From the NCBI RefSeq assembly GCF_003480915.1, contig NZ_QUKD01000003.1, forward strand, positions 429,605 to 493,604: a stretch of DNA of 64,000 nucleotides, in the 5' to 3' direction. This stretch comes from Parabacteroides sp. TM07-1AC (GTDB taxonomy: Bacteria > Bacteroidota > Bacteroidia > Bacteroidales > Tannerellaceae). The notes beneath the pieces were generated by a model. That model ran no database searches. It was not told the origin of the DNA and saw nothing but the letters and a program-made list of their open reading frames with translations. A program made the translations under genes and the position numbers. Every line of letters begins with the position of its first letter. Positions within the stretch are counted from its first letter, which is position 1. Shown here piece by piece: positions 34,693 through 44,800 of the stretch.

Positions 34693-34783
34693 CAGTTGAC
34701 AGATGACAGATAAGAAAAGGAGTAGTTAACAATATATAGCAAGCTAAAACAACTGTCAACTGTCACTTGTCAACTATCAACTT
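34688..34783. repeat. TTGACAG hairpin element, copy C
   Basis: Left units AATTGACAGTTGACAGATGA from the ispG stop, right units CAACTGTCAACTGTCACTTG and TCAACTATCAAC near 34750-34782. This copy is more divergent. Its right end supplies TTG at 34767-34769, which sits 19 bp before the -7 box of dut. Confidence 0.82.
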
Positions 34784-34796
34784 TTCCATATCTTTG
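34767..34796 (+). promoter_or_regulatory. Promoter of the dut-TPR-DUF4292-envC operon
   Basis: TTG at 34767-34769, spacer of 19 bp, then TATCTTTG at 34789-34796; the dut ATG follows 22 bp later. The -33 element lies in repeat element C. Confidence 0.65.
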
Positions 34797-34818
34797 TCCG
34801 TCAAACAAATAAGAACAA

Positions 34819-35253
34819 ATGGAAGTAAAAATAATAAACAAGTCCCATCACCCTCTCCCTGCCTATGCGACAGCATTGTCTGCCGGCATGGACATTCGTG
34901 CAAACCTGACAGAGCCCGTAGTGCTGAAACCGTTGGAACGCAAACTGATCCCGACAGGATTATACATTGCCCTCCCGGAAGGTTACGAAGCACAGATGCG
35001 CCCTCGCAGCGGATTGGCACTGAAACACGGCATTACCCTGCTGAACACTCCGGGAACGATCGATGCGGATTACCGCGGCGAGATCGGCGTCATCCTGGTG
35101 AACCTCTCATCCGAACCCTTTACCGTAAACGACGGAGAACGTATCTGCCAGATGGTGATCGCCACCTACAACCAGGTAAGCTGGAAGCCGGTGGAAATGC
35201 TCGACGATACGCAGCGCGGTGCCGGAGGTTTCGGACATACCGGTAAAGAATAA
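34819..35253 (+). CDS. dut: dUTP diphosphatase
   Basis: 144 residues, the standard trimeric dUTPase size. The five motifs are seen: [10 protein letters not shown] (1), [10 protein letters not shown] (2), [20 protein letters not shown] (3), ERICQMVIA (4) and the C-terminal [11 protein letters not shown]-loop-like arm (5). It hydrolyses dUTP to dUMP, limiting uracil in DNA. First gene of a four-gene operon with envelope genes, an order common in Bacteroidales. Confidence 0.98.
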   Translation: MEVKIINKSHHPLPAYATALSAGMDIRANLTEPVVLKPLERKLIPTGLYIALPEGYEAQMRPRSGLALKHGITLLNTPGTIDADYRGEIGVILVNLSSEPFTVNDGERICQMVIATYNQVSWKPVEMLDDTQRGAGGFGHTGKE

Positions 35254-35269
35254 TATAGAAAACGAACAT

Positions 35270-37030
35270 ATGCTGAAACAAGTAATATACGGGATACTCT
35301 TTTCACTCTTCCTGCTCGCCGGAATCCACCCGCTACATGCGGAAGAAACCCGGAAAGAAACTCCCACCAAGGCAAACGGATTGAGTGAGGCTGAACGGAG
35401 AAAATTCGATTATTTCTTCCTTGAAGGGCTGAATCTGAAGACATCCGGAAAATTCGACGCTGCTTTCGATGCATTCAACTATTGTCTCGCCATCGACTCG
35501 ACGGCATCGCCTGTACTCTACGAACTATCCTCGTTCTATGTGCAGATGAACCGGCCGGAAAAGGCAGTCGATATGTTGCAGCGTGCCGTTGCCAACAGCA
35601 CGGACAACTTCACCTACCGGATGGCACTGGCTACGATCAGCCGCAACCTGGGTATGTACGGAGAAGCTGCCGATGAGTATGAGAAACTGGTGAAAGCCTT
35701 TCCCGGAAAGACTGAACTGAATTACTACCTGGCAGAAGCACTGACACAGGAAGGCGAGATCGGCAAAGCCATCGATGCGTATAATGCCCTCGAATCGTCC
35801 ATCGGCATGAACGAAGCCCTTTCCATGCAGAAATACAAGCTCTACAACCAGTTGGAACAGTCGGACGCCGCTTTCAAAGAAATAGAGAAACTGGCAGCCA
35901 AATATCCGATGGAGGCGCGCTACCAGATCATTCTCGGTGACCTGCATCTGGAGAAGAACGATACGGTAAAAGCGCGTTCGTATTACGACAAAGCGTATGA
36001 GATCGATCCGGGCAATCCCTATTACATCGTATCCATGGCGAACTACTACGAAGCAACCGGCAACAAAGACGCTGCCGAAACACAGATACGCAACGCCCTG
36101 ATCAACGAGAAACTGGATGTAGATACCAAAGTAGCCATCCTCTCCCGTTACATCCTGAAACTGCAGCAGACACAGAAAGGGACAGACAGTGCGAATGCCC
36201 TGTTCCAGACATTACTGGAGCAGCATCCCGAAGATACCGACCTGAAACAGATGTACGGCAGTCTGCTGATCGCACAGGGAAAGACGGACGAAGCCCGTTT
36301 CCAGTTTCAGCTTGTCACTGAGATGGAGCCGGAAAACGCCGCAGCCTGGCAGCAACTGCTGAACATGTCGCTGAAAGCCGAAGATATTCCGGAGGTGATC
36401 CGTATCTGCACCAAATGTCAGGAACTCTTTCCGGACGCTCCCGAATATTACTTCTACCTGGGTATCGCCTATTATCAGCAGGAGAAATACCAGGAAGCCC
36501 TGAATACCTATTATGCGGGCATCAATATCATCCCGGCAGAGAATCCCCGGTTAAAGTCCGACTTCTACGGTCAGATCGGCGATATCTACTATCAGATGAA
36601 ACAGATGGACCAGACCTACAAGGCATACGACGAGGCACTGAAATATAACGACAATAATATCGTTGTCCTCAATAACTATGCCTACTTCCTTTCGCTGGAT
36701 AAAAAGGACCTGAAAAAGGCAGAACGCATGAGTGCCCAGTGCATCAAGCTCGAACCGGACAATGCGACGTATCTGGATACCTACGCCTGGATATTCTTCG
36801 TACAGGGCAACTATACCCTTGCCAAGATATACATCGAAAGTGCATTGGAAAAAGACACGACCAAAAGCGCAGAGCTGGTCGACCATTACGGAGACATCCT
36901 GTTCATGACAGGAGATAAGGACGGTGCCGTCGCCCAATGGAAGAAAGCCCGTGAAATGGGAAAAGAGAGCGAGACACTCGACCGCAAGATCATTGAAGGC
37001 AAATATATCGAAGAGGAGGAAGCCAAATGA
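35270..37030 (+). CDS. Exported tetratricopeptide-repeat protein
   Basis: 586 residues from the ATG at 35270 (MLKQVIYGILFSLFLLAGIH), with a Sec signal peptide cut near LHA-EE. The rest is an array of about 12-14 TPR units, for example SGKFDAAFDAFNYCLAIDST and GNYTLAKIYIESALEKDTT. TPR arrays bind proteins. Conserved linkage with the DUF4292 lipoprotein and the EnvC-like protein suggests an envelope-assembly role. It overlaps the next start (ATGA-type overlap at 37027-37030). Confidence 0.9.
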   Translation: MLKQVIYGILFSLFLLAGIHPLHAEETRKETPTKANGLSEAERRKFDYFFLEGLNLKTSGKFDAAFDAFNYCLAIDSTASPVLYELSSFYVQMNRPEKAVDMLQRAVANSTDNFTYRMALATISRNLGMYGEAADEYEKLVKAFPGKTELNYYLAEALTQEGEIGKAIDAYNALESSIGMNEALSMQKYKLYNQLEQSDAAFKEIEKLAAKYPMEARYQIILGDLHLEKNDTVKARSYYDKAYEIDPGNPYYIVSMANYYEATGNKDAAETQIRNALINEKLDVDTKVAILSRYILKLQQTQKGTDSANALFQTLLEQHPEDTDLKQMYGSLLIAQGKTDEARFQFQLVTEMEPENAAAWQQLLNMSLKAEDIPEVIRICTKCQELFPDAPEYYFYLGIAYYQQEKYQEALNTYYAGINIIPAENPRLKSDFYGQIGDIYYQMKQMDQTYKAYDEALKYNDNNIVVLNNYAYFLSLDKKDLKKAERMSAQCIKLEPDNATYLDTYAWIFFVQGNYTLAKIYIESALEKDTTKSAELVDHYGDILFMTGDKDGAVAQWKKAREMGKESETLDRKIIEGKYIEEEEAK

Positions 37031-37881
37031 GAATCCCGTTCTTAACGCGAGTACAACTGCCGGCACTGATAGTCGTATGCATCTTACTGGTCCTGTCGGG
37101 CTGTAAATCGTCGAAAAAGGTCGGAACGGTTGTTTCCGGCGGTGCCAAGGCGCACAATGAATTTTTCGAAGCGATGGAAGAACACTCGTTCCGGTTCAAT
37201 ACGATGACTGCCCGCCTGAATGCGGAGCTGAAGGGCACTAAAAATAACATGAGTTCACGTGTGGACCTGAAGATGGTCAAAGACAGTGCATTCCAGTTAT
37301 CCGTCCAGCCGTTCCTGGGTATCGAAGTGTTCCGTGCCGAATTTACAGTCGACAGCATAAAGGTGGTAGACCGTATGAACAAACGCTATGTAGCCGAACG
37401 CTATGCCGACCTGAAAGGACAGACTCCGATCGAGTTCAACTTCTACAACCTGCAGGCGTTGTTCACCAACCATATTTTCCTGCCGGGACAGCAGTTTATC
37501 GAACCGAAACAGTTCAAACGTTTCAAGCTGAACCAGGAAGGATCGACGGCTGAGATCCGGATCAAGGATTCACTCGGACTGCTTTATACTTTCTTTGCCG
37601 ACGGCGAAGAGAAGTTGCTCTCAACCTACATCACCGATCCGTCCGAACAGTACGCCCTGCAATGGGATTATGCCGACTTCCGCGTGACGGACGGACAACC
37701 GTTCCCGCAGTTGATGGACGTAAATGTGCTGGCTAACGGCTCCTCTCAGGGTGGAATCGCTTTCCGTTTTTCCCGCATACAGACAAATGTGCCGGTTAAT
37801 CTGGAGTTTTCCATTCCGGCTAAATATAAACGTATTACCTTTGCACAGATCCTGAAGTCAATCAGTAACAGTCAGAAATAG
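37027..37881 (+). CDS. DUF4292 lipoprotein (LolB-like)
   Basis: 284 residues. The signal peptide has lipobox VLSGCKSSKK (Cys near residue 26). The body is a DUF4292 domain, predicted to adopt a half-barrel fold like LolA/LolB, with FNFYNLQALFTNHIFLPGQQ and ALQWDYADFRV. It probably sits on the periplasmic side of a membrane. Position between the TPR protein and the EnvC-like protein is conserved in this order, suggesting a common role in outer-membrane biogenesis. Confidence 0.88.
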   Translation: MRIPFLTRVQLPALIVVCILLVLSGCKSSKKVGTVVSGGAKAHNEFFEAMEEHSFRFNTMTARLNAELKGTKNNMSSRVDLKMVKDSAFQLSVQPFLGIEVFRAEFTVDSIKVVDRMNKRYVAERYADLKGQTPIEFNFYNLQALFTNHIFLPGQQFIEPKQFKRFKLNQEGSTAEIRIKDSLGLLYTFFADGEEKLLSTYITDPSEQYALQWDYADFRVTDGQPFPQLMDVNVLANGSSQGGIAFRFSRIQTNVPVNLEFSIPAKYKRITFAQILKSISNSQK

Positions 37882-37883
37882 AA

Positions 37884-39182
37884 ATGAAATACACTTGGTT
37901 TGTCATATTCACGTTAACTGCCCTGACCGCCTTCGGTCAGAAGTCAGCCCGGGTGAGACAGCTCGAAGAACAGCGTAAAAAGGCGTTGGCGGAGATCGAA
38001 ATGACAAACCAGTTGCTGAAAGAGACTACCCAGACGGCACAAAACTCGCTCAACCGCTTGAACCTGCTTTCGCAGCAGATCCTTTCCCGAAAGAAAGTGA
38101 TCAGCCTGCTCAATCAGGAGGTAGGCGAACTGGATGACCAGATCGTTGCTTCCCGCCGGGAAATCACCAGGCTGGAAAAAGAGTTGGGCGGTAAACGTGA
38201 CAATTACGGCAAGTCCATGCAAAGTATGTTTAAACGCCGCAGCTCACAGGACAAACTGCTTTTCATCCTCTCTGCCGACAACTTCGCACAATCCATGCGC
38301 CGCATGCGTTACCTGCGCGAATATGCCGACTGGCAAAAACAGCAGGCTACCGAGATCATCGACAAGCAAACCGAGATAGCACTCAAGCAGAAAGAGCTTG
38401 AAAAAACACGCTCCGAAAAGAATGCGTTGCTGAGCACCCGCGAACAGGAAAGTAAAAAGCTCCAGACCGAAGAGAACAACCAGAAGGTCGAAGTACAGCA
38501 ACTCAGTAAGAAACAAAAGGAACTGAAAGAACAACTCCGTAAGAAACAACAGCAGGCGAATGCCTTGAACCGTCAGATCGAAAAGCAGATAGCCGAAGAG
38601 ATAGCCCGTGCCGAAGCCGAAGCAAAGGCTGCCCGCGAGCGTGAACGCCGTGCCCGTGAAAAGGCGAAAGCCGAAGGCAAAGCACCAGCCAAAGAGCCTA
38701 TACAGGAAGAGCGTGTAGCCGATACAAAAGGCGGTTATGCCATGACCCGGGCGGAAAAGAAACTTTCCGACGACTTTGCCGGCAATCGCGGACGTTTGCC
38801 GTTCCCTGTCGCCGGACGTTATACCATCGTCGGCACTTTCGGAGAGCAACAGCACCAGGAATTGAAATATGTACGTACCAACAATAGCGGTATCGACATC
38901 CAGACTACTCCGGGAGCAGATGCCCGCGCCGTATTCAATGGCGAAGTGACCCGTGTATTCGTGGTTCCGGGCTACAACAACTCTGTCATCATACGCCACG
39001 GTAACTACCTGACGGTCTACAGTAACCTAAGCCAGGTATATGTAAAGGCAGGCGACAAGGTCAGCACCCGCCAGGCAATCGGCAAGATATTCACCGACAC
39101 GGAAAGCGGCAATGCCACGATCCTCCACTTCCAGCTTTGGAAAGAAAAAACGAAACTGAATCCTTCGCCCTGGCTCGACTAA
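37884..39182 (+). CDS. EnvC-like murein hydrolase activator with degenerate LytM domain
   Basis: 432 residues: signal peptide (to about 19, AFGQKSA), long coiled coil (about 22-260, rich in Arg/Lys/Glu), then an M23/LytM fold at about 315-432. The zinc-ligand positions look changed: the HxxxD site reads NNSGIDIQ and the HxH site reads ATILHFQLW, so at least two His ligands are absent. This matches EnvC-type proteins, which do not cut peptidoglycan but activate amidases. It is the last gene of the dut operon and is followed by repeat element D. Confidence 0.88.
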   Translation: MKYTWFVIFTLTALTAFGQKSARVRQLEEQRKKALAEIEMTNQLLKETTQTAQNSLNRLNLLSQQILSRKKVISLLNQEVGELDDQIVASRREITRLEKELGGKRDNYGKSMQSMFKRRSSQDKLLFILSADNFAQSMRRMRYLREYADWQKQQATEIIDKQTEIALKQKELEKTRSEKNALLSTREQESKKLQTEENNQKVEVQQLSKKQKELKEQLRKKQQQANALNRQIEKQIAEEIARAEAEAKAARERERRAREKAKAEGKAPAKEPIQEERVADTKGGYAMTRAEKKLSDDFAGNRGRLPFPVAGRYTIVGTFGEQQHQELKYVRTNNSGIDIQTTPGADARAVFNGEVTRVFVVPGYNNSVIIRHGNYLTVYSNLSQVYVKAGDKVSTRQAIGKIFTDTESGNATILHFQLWKEKTKLNPSPWLD

Positions 39183-39184
39183 GC

Positions 39185-39325
39185 AGTTGACTGTTGACAG
39201 AGGACAGTTGACAGTTGACAGTTAGGCTTCGCATTCGGCCCCCCCAAAAATATTAAACCTAAATAACCGCCTCTACATTCATTGCGGATAATAACTGTCA
39301 ACTGTCACTTGTCAACTGTCAACTG
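39185..39325. repeat. TTGACAG hairpin element, copy D
   Basis: Left units GTTGACTGTTGACAG and GACAGTTGACAGTTGACAGT begin 3 bp after the envC stop; right units AACTGTCAACTGTCACTTGT and CAACTGTCAACTG end at 39325. The loop is longer than in other copies (about 65 bp) and contains GGCTTCGCATTCGGCCCCCC. Confidence 0.87.
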
Positions 39326-39337
39326 AAAAAAGTTTCC

Positions 39338-39345
39338 TATCTTTG
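39338..39345 (+). promoter_or_regulatory. -7 promoter box of the chromate transporter genes
   Basis: TATCTTTG, 21 bp before ATG 39367. A start from the overlapping TTG at 39343 is therefore unlikely. The nearest TTG upstream lies 26 bp away, in repeat D, longer than the ideal spacing. Confidence 0.5.
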
Positions 39346-39366
39346 TCCCCGATTAAAAAGAAGATT

Positions 39367-39897
39367 ATGTATTGGACGCTCTTTCTTACGTTCCTCAAAA
39401 TAGGCGTGGGGACGATAGGTGGCGGATACGCCATGTTGCCGCTAATTCAGCGGGAAGTCGTAGACCGCGGTTGGTTATCCAAAGAAGATTTCATCGACCT
39501 CTTCTCCGTCGCACAGTCATTACCGGGTATCTTCGCAGTAAATATCTCCATCTTTGTCGGCTATAAACTGAAAAAAAGTGTGGGAAGTGTAGTCTGCGCC
39601 CTGGGTACGATTCTGCCGTCTTTCGTGATCATCCTGCTGATCGCTACGTTCTTTACCCAGGTACAGGACAATGAATGGGTGGAAAAAATATTCAAGGGGT
39701 TGCGTCCCGCTGTTGTGGCGTTGATCGCTGTTCCCTGTATCACTACGGCACGTTCCATCAAGCTGAATTATGTTTCGATGCTGATCCCCATCGCAGCTGC
39801 GTTGCTTATCTGGATAGGAGGCGTTTCGCCGGTATGGATCATTCTAGCCGCTATTGCCGGAGGGTTGGTGTATGGTTTAAAGATAAAGAAGAATTGA
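39367..39897 (+). CDS. Chromate transporter, CHR-domain subunit 1
   Basis: 176 residues forming one CHR domain with about six membrane helices. Signature motifs are FLKIGVGTIGGGYAMLPLIQ and the PGIFAVNISIFVGY stretch. Short CHR proteins work in pairs, and the second one follows 1 bp later. Family members export chromate or related oxyanions by proton/sulfate antiport; the physiological substrate in gut anaerobes is uncertain. Confidence 0.93.
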   Translation: MYWTLFLTFLKIGVGTIGGGYAMLPLIQREVVDRGWLSKEDFIDLFSVAQSLPGIFAVNISIFVGYKLKKSVGSVVCALGTILPSFVIILLIATFFTQVQDNEWVEKIFKGLRPAVVALIAVPCITTARSIKLNYVSMLIPIAAALLIWIGGVSPVWIILAAIAGGLVYGLKIKKN

Positions 39898-39898
39898 T

Positions 39899-40450
39899 AT
39901 GATTTGGTTACAGTTACTTTATGTCTATCTGAAGATCGGAATCTTCGGTTTTGGTGGCGGATATGCCATGCTCTCGCTGATACAGGCGGATGTAGTGGAC
40001 CGCTATGGATGGATTTCCCTGCAGGAGTTTACGGATATTGTGGCGATCTCGCAGATGACACCCGGACCGATCGGGATCAACAGTGCGACTTATATCGGTT
40101 ACACAGCCATTCATAATGCCGGATACCCGCCGTTCATGGCTGTTCTCGGTTCGTGCCTGACTACATTTGCCGTGTGTCTGCCTTCGTTCATCCTGGTATT
40201 GGTCATTTCCTATTTCTTTGCCAAATTCAAGAACAACAAATACGTCGTAGCCGCTTTCACAGGCCTGCGCCCTGCCACGGTCGGACTGATAGCTGCCGCC
40301 GCCTTACTGTTGATGAACAAGGAGAACTTCATCGACTACAAAAGTTTCCTGATCTTCGGTGCCGCCTTTATCCTCACCTGGAAGTTCAAGATCCACCCGA
40401 TCCTGATGATCGCATTGGCAGGAATCGCCGGAGTGATACTGTATTGGTAA
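39899..40450 (+). CDS. Chromate transporter, CHR-domain subunit 2
   Basis: 183 residues, homologous to the previous gene: YLKIGIFGFGGGYAMLSLIQ and MTPGPIGINSATYIGY are the typical CHR motifs with the conserved GFGGG and PGP. Its ATG starts 1 bp after the stop of subunit 1, consistent with stoichiometric expression as a heterodimer. Confidence 0.93.
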   Translation: MIWLQLLYVYLKIGIFGFGGGYAMLSLIQADVVDRYGWISLQEFTDIVAISQMTPGPIGINSATYIGYTAIHNAGYPPFMAVLGSCLTTFAVCLPSFILVLVISYFFAKFKNNKYVVAAFTGLRPATVGLIAAAALLLMNKENFIDYKSFLIFGAAFILTWKFKIHPILMIALAGIAGVILYW

Positions 40451-40486
40451 AACATATGCCTTTTACAGGCATATCCGTCCCCATAA

Positions 40487-40590
40487 GAGAAAATACTGTT
40501 TCTTCCAGGAGAAAATACTGTTTCTTCCGAGAGAAAATATAGTTTCCTTCGAGAGAAACTTTTGTTTCCCCCGGAAGAAACTATTCCCGC
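40487..40590. repeat. 22-bp tandem repeat family, locus 2 (four units plus a partial)
   Basis: Units of exactly 22 bp start at 40487, 40509, 40531 and 40553; a degenerate fifth begins at 40575. Units 1 and 2 share GAGAAAATACTGTTTCTTCC; units 3 and 4 drift (ATATAGTTTCC, CTTTTGTTTCC). Each unit is an imperfect palindrome. Confidence 0.85.
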
Positions 40591-40731
40591 TAAGGCAAAA
40601 GTATCGTTGTTGGTTGCATATTTCTATCACTTCGCATTAAACCTTTTTCCTTCCCTCTTGTCTATATTTTGATTCTGTTGTGTATCTTTACACGCCTATT
40701 GATAAGTTTTAAAGTAGATACCATTGAAAAT

Positions 40732-41829
40732 ATGACGAAGAGAGTGAAGTGGGGCGTTACCGCCGCGATCTTCCTGATGATTGCAGGGATGATTGCTTAT
40801 CCACAGATTAAAAACCAGTTGACAGCATCCGGCAAGGATTCCGTTGTACCACCCGCACCGGGAACAAGTGCACGTAAACAGGTGCTGAACATTAACGCCG
40901 AAGTATTGAAATTTCAATCGCTGACCGACAAAGTAATCAGTACAGGCAGTATCATTCCCGACGAAGAAGTAGACTTATCCTTCGAATCGTCCGGAAAAGT
41001 AGTGAATATCTATTTCACCGAAGGTACGCATGTAAAAGCCGGTGACCTGCTTGCCAAGATCAATGACAAACCCCTGCAGGCACAGCTCCGGAAACTGGAA
41101 GCCCAGATTCCGTTGGCAAAAGACCGGGTATACCGCCAGCGCACCTTGCTGGAAAAAGACGCGGTCAGCCAGGAAGCCTACGAGCAGGTGACTACCGAAT
41201 ATGAAAAACTAATGGCGGATATCGATCTCGTAAAGGCCAACATCCTGCAAACCGAACTGCGCGCGCCTTTCGACGGCATCATCGGTCTGCGTTCCGTCAG
41301 TGAAGGGGCGTATGTGTCTCCTACTACCGTCATTACCAAGCTGACTAAGATATCGCCGTTGAAGATCGAGTTCTCCATCCCTGAAAGATATGCAAACGAC
41401 GTGAACAACGGCACGACGATCGTCTTCCGCCTGGAAGATTCGGACGGTATCATGCGCGATTACAATGCCAGAGTATATGCCGTCGAAAGTAAAATGGATA
41501 TGACAACCCGCACCCTGAAGGTACGCGCCACTTATCCGAATACAAACGAAACGATTTTCCCCGGACGCTATACCTCTGTCGAGATCACCAAACGCGAGAT
41601 CATGAACGCACTTGCCATCCCAAGCGAGGCGCTGATCCCGGAAATGGGCAAGAACGTCGTTTACCTCTACAAAAACGGGGTAGCCGACCCGGCAGAGATT
41701 GAGATCGGCCTGCGTACCGAAAGTCACGTACAGGTACTCAAAGGTTTACAACCCGGCGACACGCTGATCACTTCGGGTGTGATGCAGCTCCGGACCGGCA
41801 TGAATGTTACTATTGATAATCTGTATTAA
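40732..41829 (+). CDS. RND efflux membrane-fusion (periplasmic adaptor) protein
   Basis: 365 residues from the ATG at 40732. N-terminal membrane anchor VKWGVTAAIFLMIAGMIAYP, lipoyl half-motifs FESSGKVVNIYFTEGTHVKA and LRAPFDGIIGLRSVSEGAYV, an alpha-hairpin between them, and a beta-barrel domain to the end. It links the inner-membrane pump to the outer-membrane channel encoded by the next two genes. The gap before it carries the 22-bp repeat array. Confidence 0.95.
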   Translation: MTKRVKWGVTAAIFLMIAGMIAYPQIKNQLTASGKDSVVPPAPGTSARKQVLNINAEVLKFQSLTDKVISTGSIIPDEEVDLSFESSGKVVNIYFTEGTHVKAGDLLAKINDKPLQAQLRKLEAQIPLAKDRVYRQRTLLEKDAVSQEAYEQVTTEYEKLMADIDLVKANILQTELRAPFDGIIGLRSVSEGAYVSPTTVITKLTKISPLKIEFSIPERYANDVNNGTTIVFRLEDSDGIMRDYNARVYAVESKMDMTTRTLKVRATYPNTNETIFPGRYTSVEITKREIMNALAIPSEALIPEMGKNVVYLYKNGVADPAEIEIGLRTESHVQVLKGLQPGDTLITSGVMQLRTGMNVTIDNLY

Positions 41830-41837
41830 ATTTCCCT

Positions 41838-44800
41838 ATGGCAAATATATCGGAAACCAGTATAAACAGGCCGGTACTTTCGACGGTAATGATGCTTATC
41901 ATCCTGCTGTTCGGTATGATCGGCTACAAGTTCCTGGGGGTTCGCGAGTTCCCCAGTGTGGACCAGCCCATTATCTCGGTAAACGTGTCCTATCCGGGAG
42001 CGAACGCCGAGGTTATCATGAACCAGATCACGGAGCCGCTGGAACAGAACATCAACGGTATCCCGGGTATCCGTTCCCTGAGCAGTGTCAGCAGCCAGGG
42101 TAGCAGCCGTATCACCGTCGAGTTCGAACTGTCGGTGGATATGGAAACGGCAGCCAACGACGTGCGCGACAAGGTATCGCGTGCCCAGCGTTATCTGCCG
42201 CGCGACTGCGACCCTCCGACCGTAGCCAAGGCAGATGCCGATGCGACTCCCATCATGCAGATCGGCGTGCAAAGCAACCGGCGCTCGCTGATGGAACTGA
42301 GTGAAATAGCTGAACTGACTGTAAAAGAACGCCTGCAGACGATCTCGAATGTAAGCGGTGTGGATATATGGGGACAGAAACGTTACTCCATGCGACTGTG
42401 GCTCGACCCGATCAAGATGGCAGGCTATGGCGTCACCCCACTGGACGTAAAGAATGCCGTGGATGCGGAAAACGTGGAATTGCCTTCCGGTAGCATCGAA
42501 GGGAATACGATCGATCTGTCTATCCGTACCCTGGGGCTGATGCATACGGCAAAAGAGTTCGACGACCTGATCGTCAAGGAAGATGCCAACAATATCGTCC
42601 GTTTCAAAGACGTCGGACGGGCAGAACTGGCACCGGAAGACCTGCGCAGTATCCTGCGTAAGAACGGTGAACCGATGGTGATTTGCGTGATCGTTCCTCA
42701 GCCGGGCGCCAACCATATCGAGATTGCCGACGAGGCTTACAACCGTATCGAGCAGTTGAAGAAAGACCTGCCGGAAGATGTTTCGATCGAAATGATCTAC
42801 GACAATACCCGTTTCATCCGCGCCTCTATCGCCGAAGTGGAAGAGACGATCTATGTGGCATTGGCACTGGTAGTATTGATCATCTTCCTGTTCCTTCGTG
42901 ACTGGCGCGTGACGCTGGTTCCCTGCGTGGTAATTCCAGTGTCGCTGGTGGGTGCTTTCTTCGTGATGTATATCTCCGGTTTCTCCATCAACGTATTGAC
43001 CATGCTGGCAGTCGTTCTTTCAGTCGGACTGGTGGTGGACGACGCGATCGTGGTGGCGGAAAATATCTATGTCCGCATCGAACAAGGCATGAATCCGAAG
43101 GAGGCTGGTATAGAAGGGTCGAAAGAAATCTTCTTCGCTGTAGTCTCGACGACGGTAACCCTCGTTTCGGTGTTCCTTCCGATTGTGTTTATGGAGGGGA
43201 TGACGGGACGTTTGTTCAAGGAGTTCAGTATCGTGATTGCCGGTTCGGTGACGATCTCTTCGTTTGTCGCCCTGACCTTCACGCCGATGCTTGCAACCAA
43301 ATTGCTTCGCAGACGGGAAAAGAAGAACTGGCTGTATGTAAAAACCGAACCTTTCTTCGAAGGGTTGAACAATATCTATGCCCGGTCACTCAACTATTTC
43401 TTGAGCCATAAATGGTGGGCTATTCCTATAGTAGTCATCATGTTCGGTTCGATCGGCTACTTTTGGAAAACGATCCGTTCCGAGCTGTCGCCGCTGGAGG
43501 ACCGCTCTTCCATATCCATCAATATGCGTGCCCAGGAAGGTGCCACTTTCGAGTTCATCCGCGATTTCTCCGACCGGATCGCTACACTCGCCGACTCCAT
43601 CGCCCCGGAGCGTAAGTTCCTGACAAACCGTTCTTCCAGCAGCAACGCCAATATCAGCGTGATCCTGCCGGATATTAAAGAGCGTGAACGTTCGCAGATG
43701 GAGATAGCCGAGAAGCTGTCGGCAGCCGTACGTAAGGAAACGCAGGCACGCGCCTTCGTTCAGCAGCAGTCTACTTTTGGCGGACGACGCGGCGGTATGC
43801 CTGTACAGTATGTATTGCAGGCACCCAGTTTGGAAAAGCTGGCGGAAAAGCTGCCTGAATTCATGCTGAAAGTAAACGAAAGCCCTGTCTTCCAGATGGC
43901 GGATGTGAACCTGAAGTTCACCAAGCCGGAGACACGTATCGAGATCGATCGCGACAAGGCTTCTTCGCTGGGGGTCAGCACGCGCAACATCGCACAGACA
44001 TTGCAGTATGCATTGAGCGGGCAGCGTATGGGTTATTTCTATATGAATGGTAAACAATATCAGATACTAGGCGAAATCAACCGCCAGCAGCGTAACACGC
44101 CGCTCGACCTGAAGTCGATCTATGTGCGCAGCGACAACGGTTCGATGATCCAGCTGGATAACCTGGTGACACTGCATGAAGACGTGGCACCGCCTCAGTT
44201 ATACCGTTACAACCGTTTCGTTTCGGCAACGGTTTCCAGCGGTCTGAACAAAGGATATACCATCGGTGACGGTCTGGACGAAATGGACCGTATCGCGGCA
44301 GAGACACTGGACGGCAGTTTCCGGACAGCCCTTTCCGGTGAATCGAAAGAGTTCCGCGAAAGTTCTTCCAGCCTGATGTTTGCCATGATCCTGGCATTGC
44401 TGATGATCTACCTGGTACTTGCCGCCCAGTTCGAGAGCTTCAAGGACCCGTTGGTGGTGATGTTCACCGTGCCGCTGGCTATCGCGGGAGCTTTAATCTT
44501 TATGAGTTATTCGGGTATCACGATGAATATATTCAGTCAGATCGGTATCATCATGCTGATCGGTCTGGTAGCAAAGAACGGTATCCTGATCGTGGAGTTT
44601 GCCAACCAGCGCCAGGAGGCAGGGCTGAGTATGGCGGAAGCGATCCGTTCGGCCTCCACACAGCGCCTGCGTCCGATCCTGATGACCAGTGTGTCTACTA
44701 TCCTCGGACTGGTGCCGCTGGTATATGCGACAGGCGAAGGAGCACAGGGACGTGTTGCCATGGGTATTGCCGTAGTGGGCGGTATGTTGGTATCGACATT

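Noticed and set aside
40487..40590. CRISPR array
   Set aside because: Units are 22 bp, directly adjacent without unique spacers, and there are no cas genes nearby.
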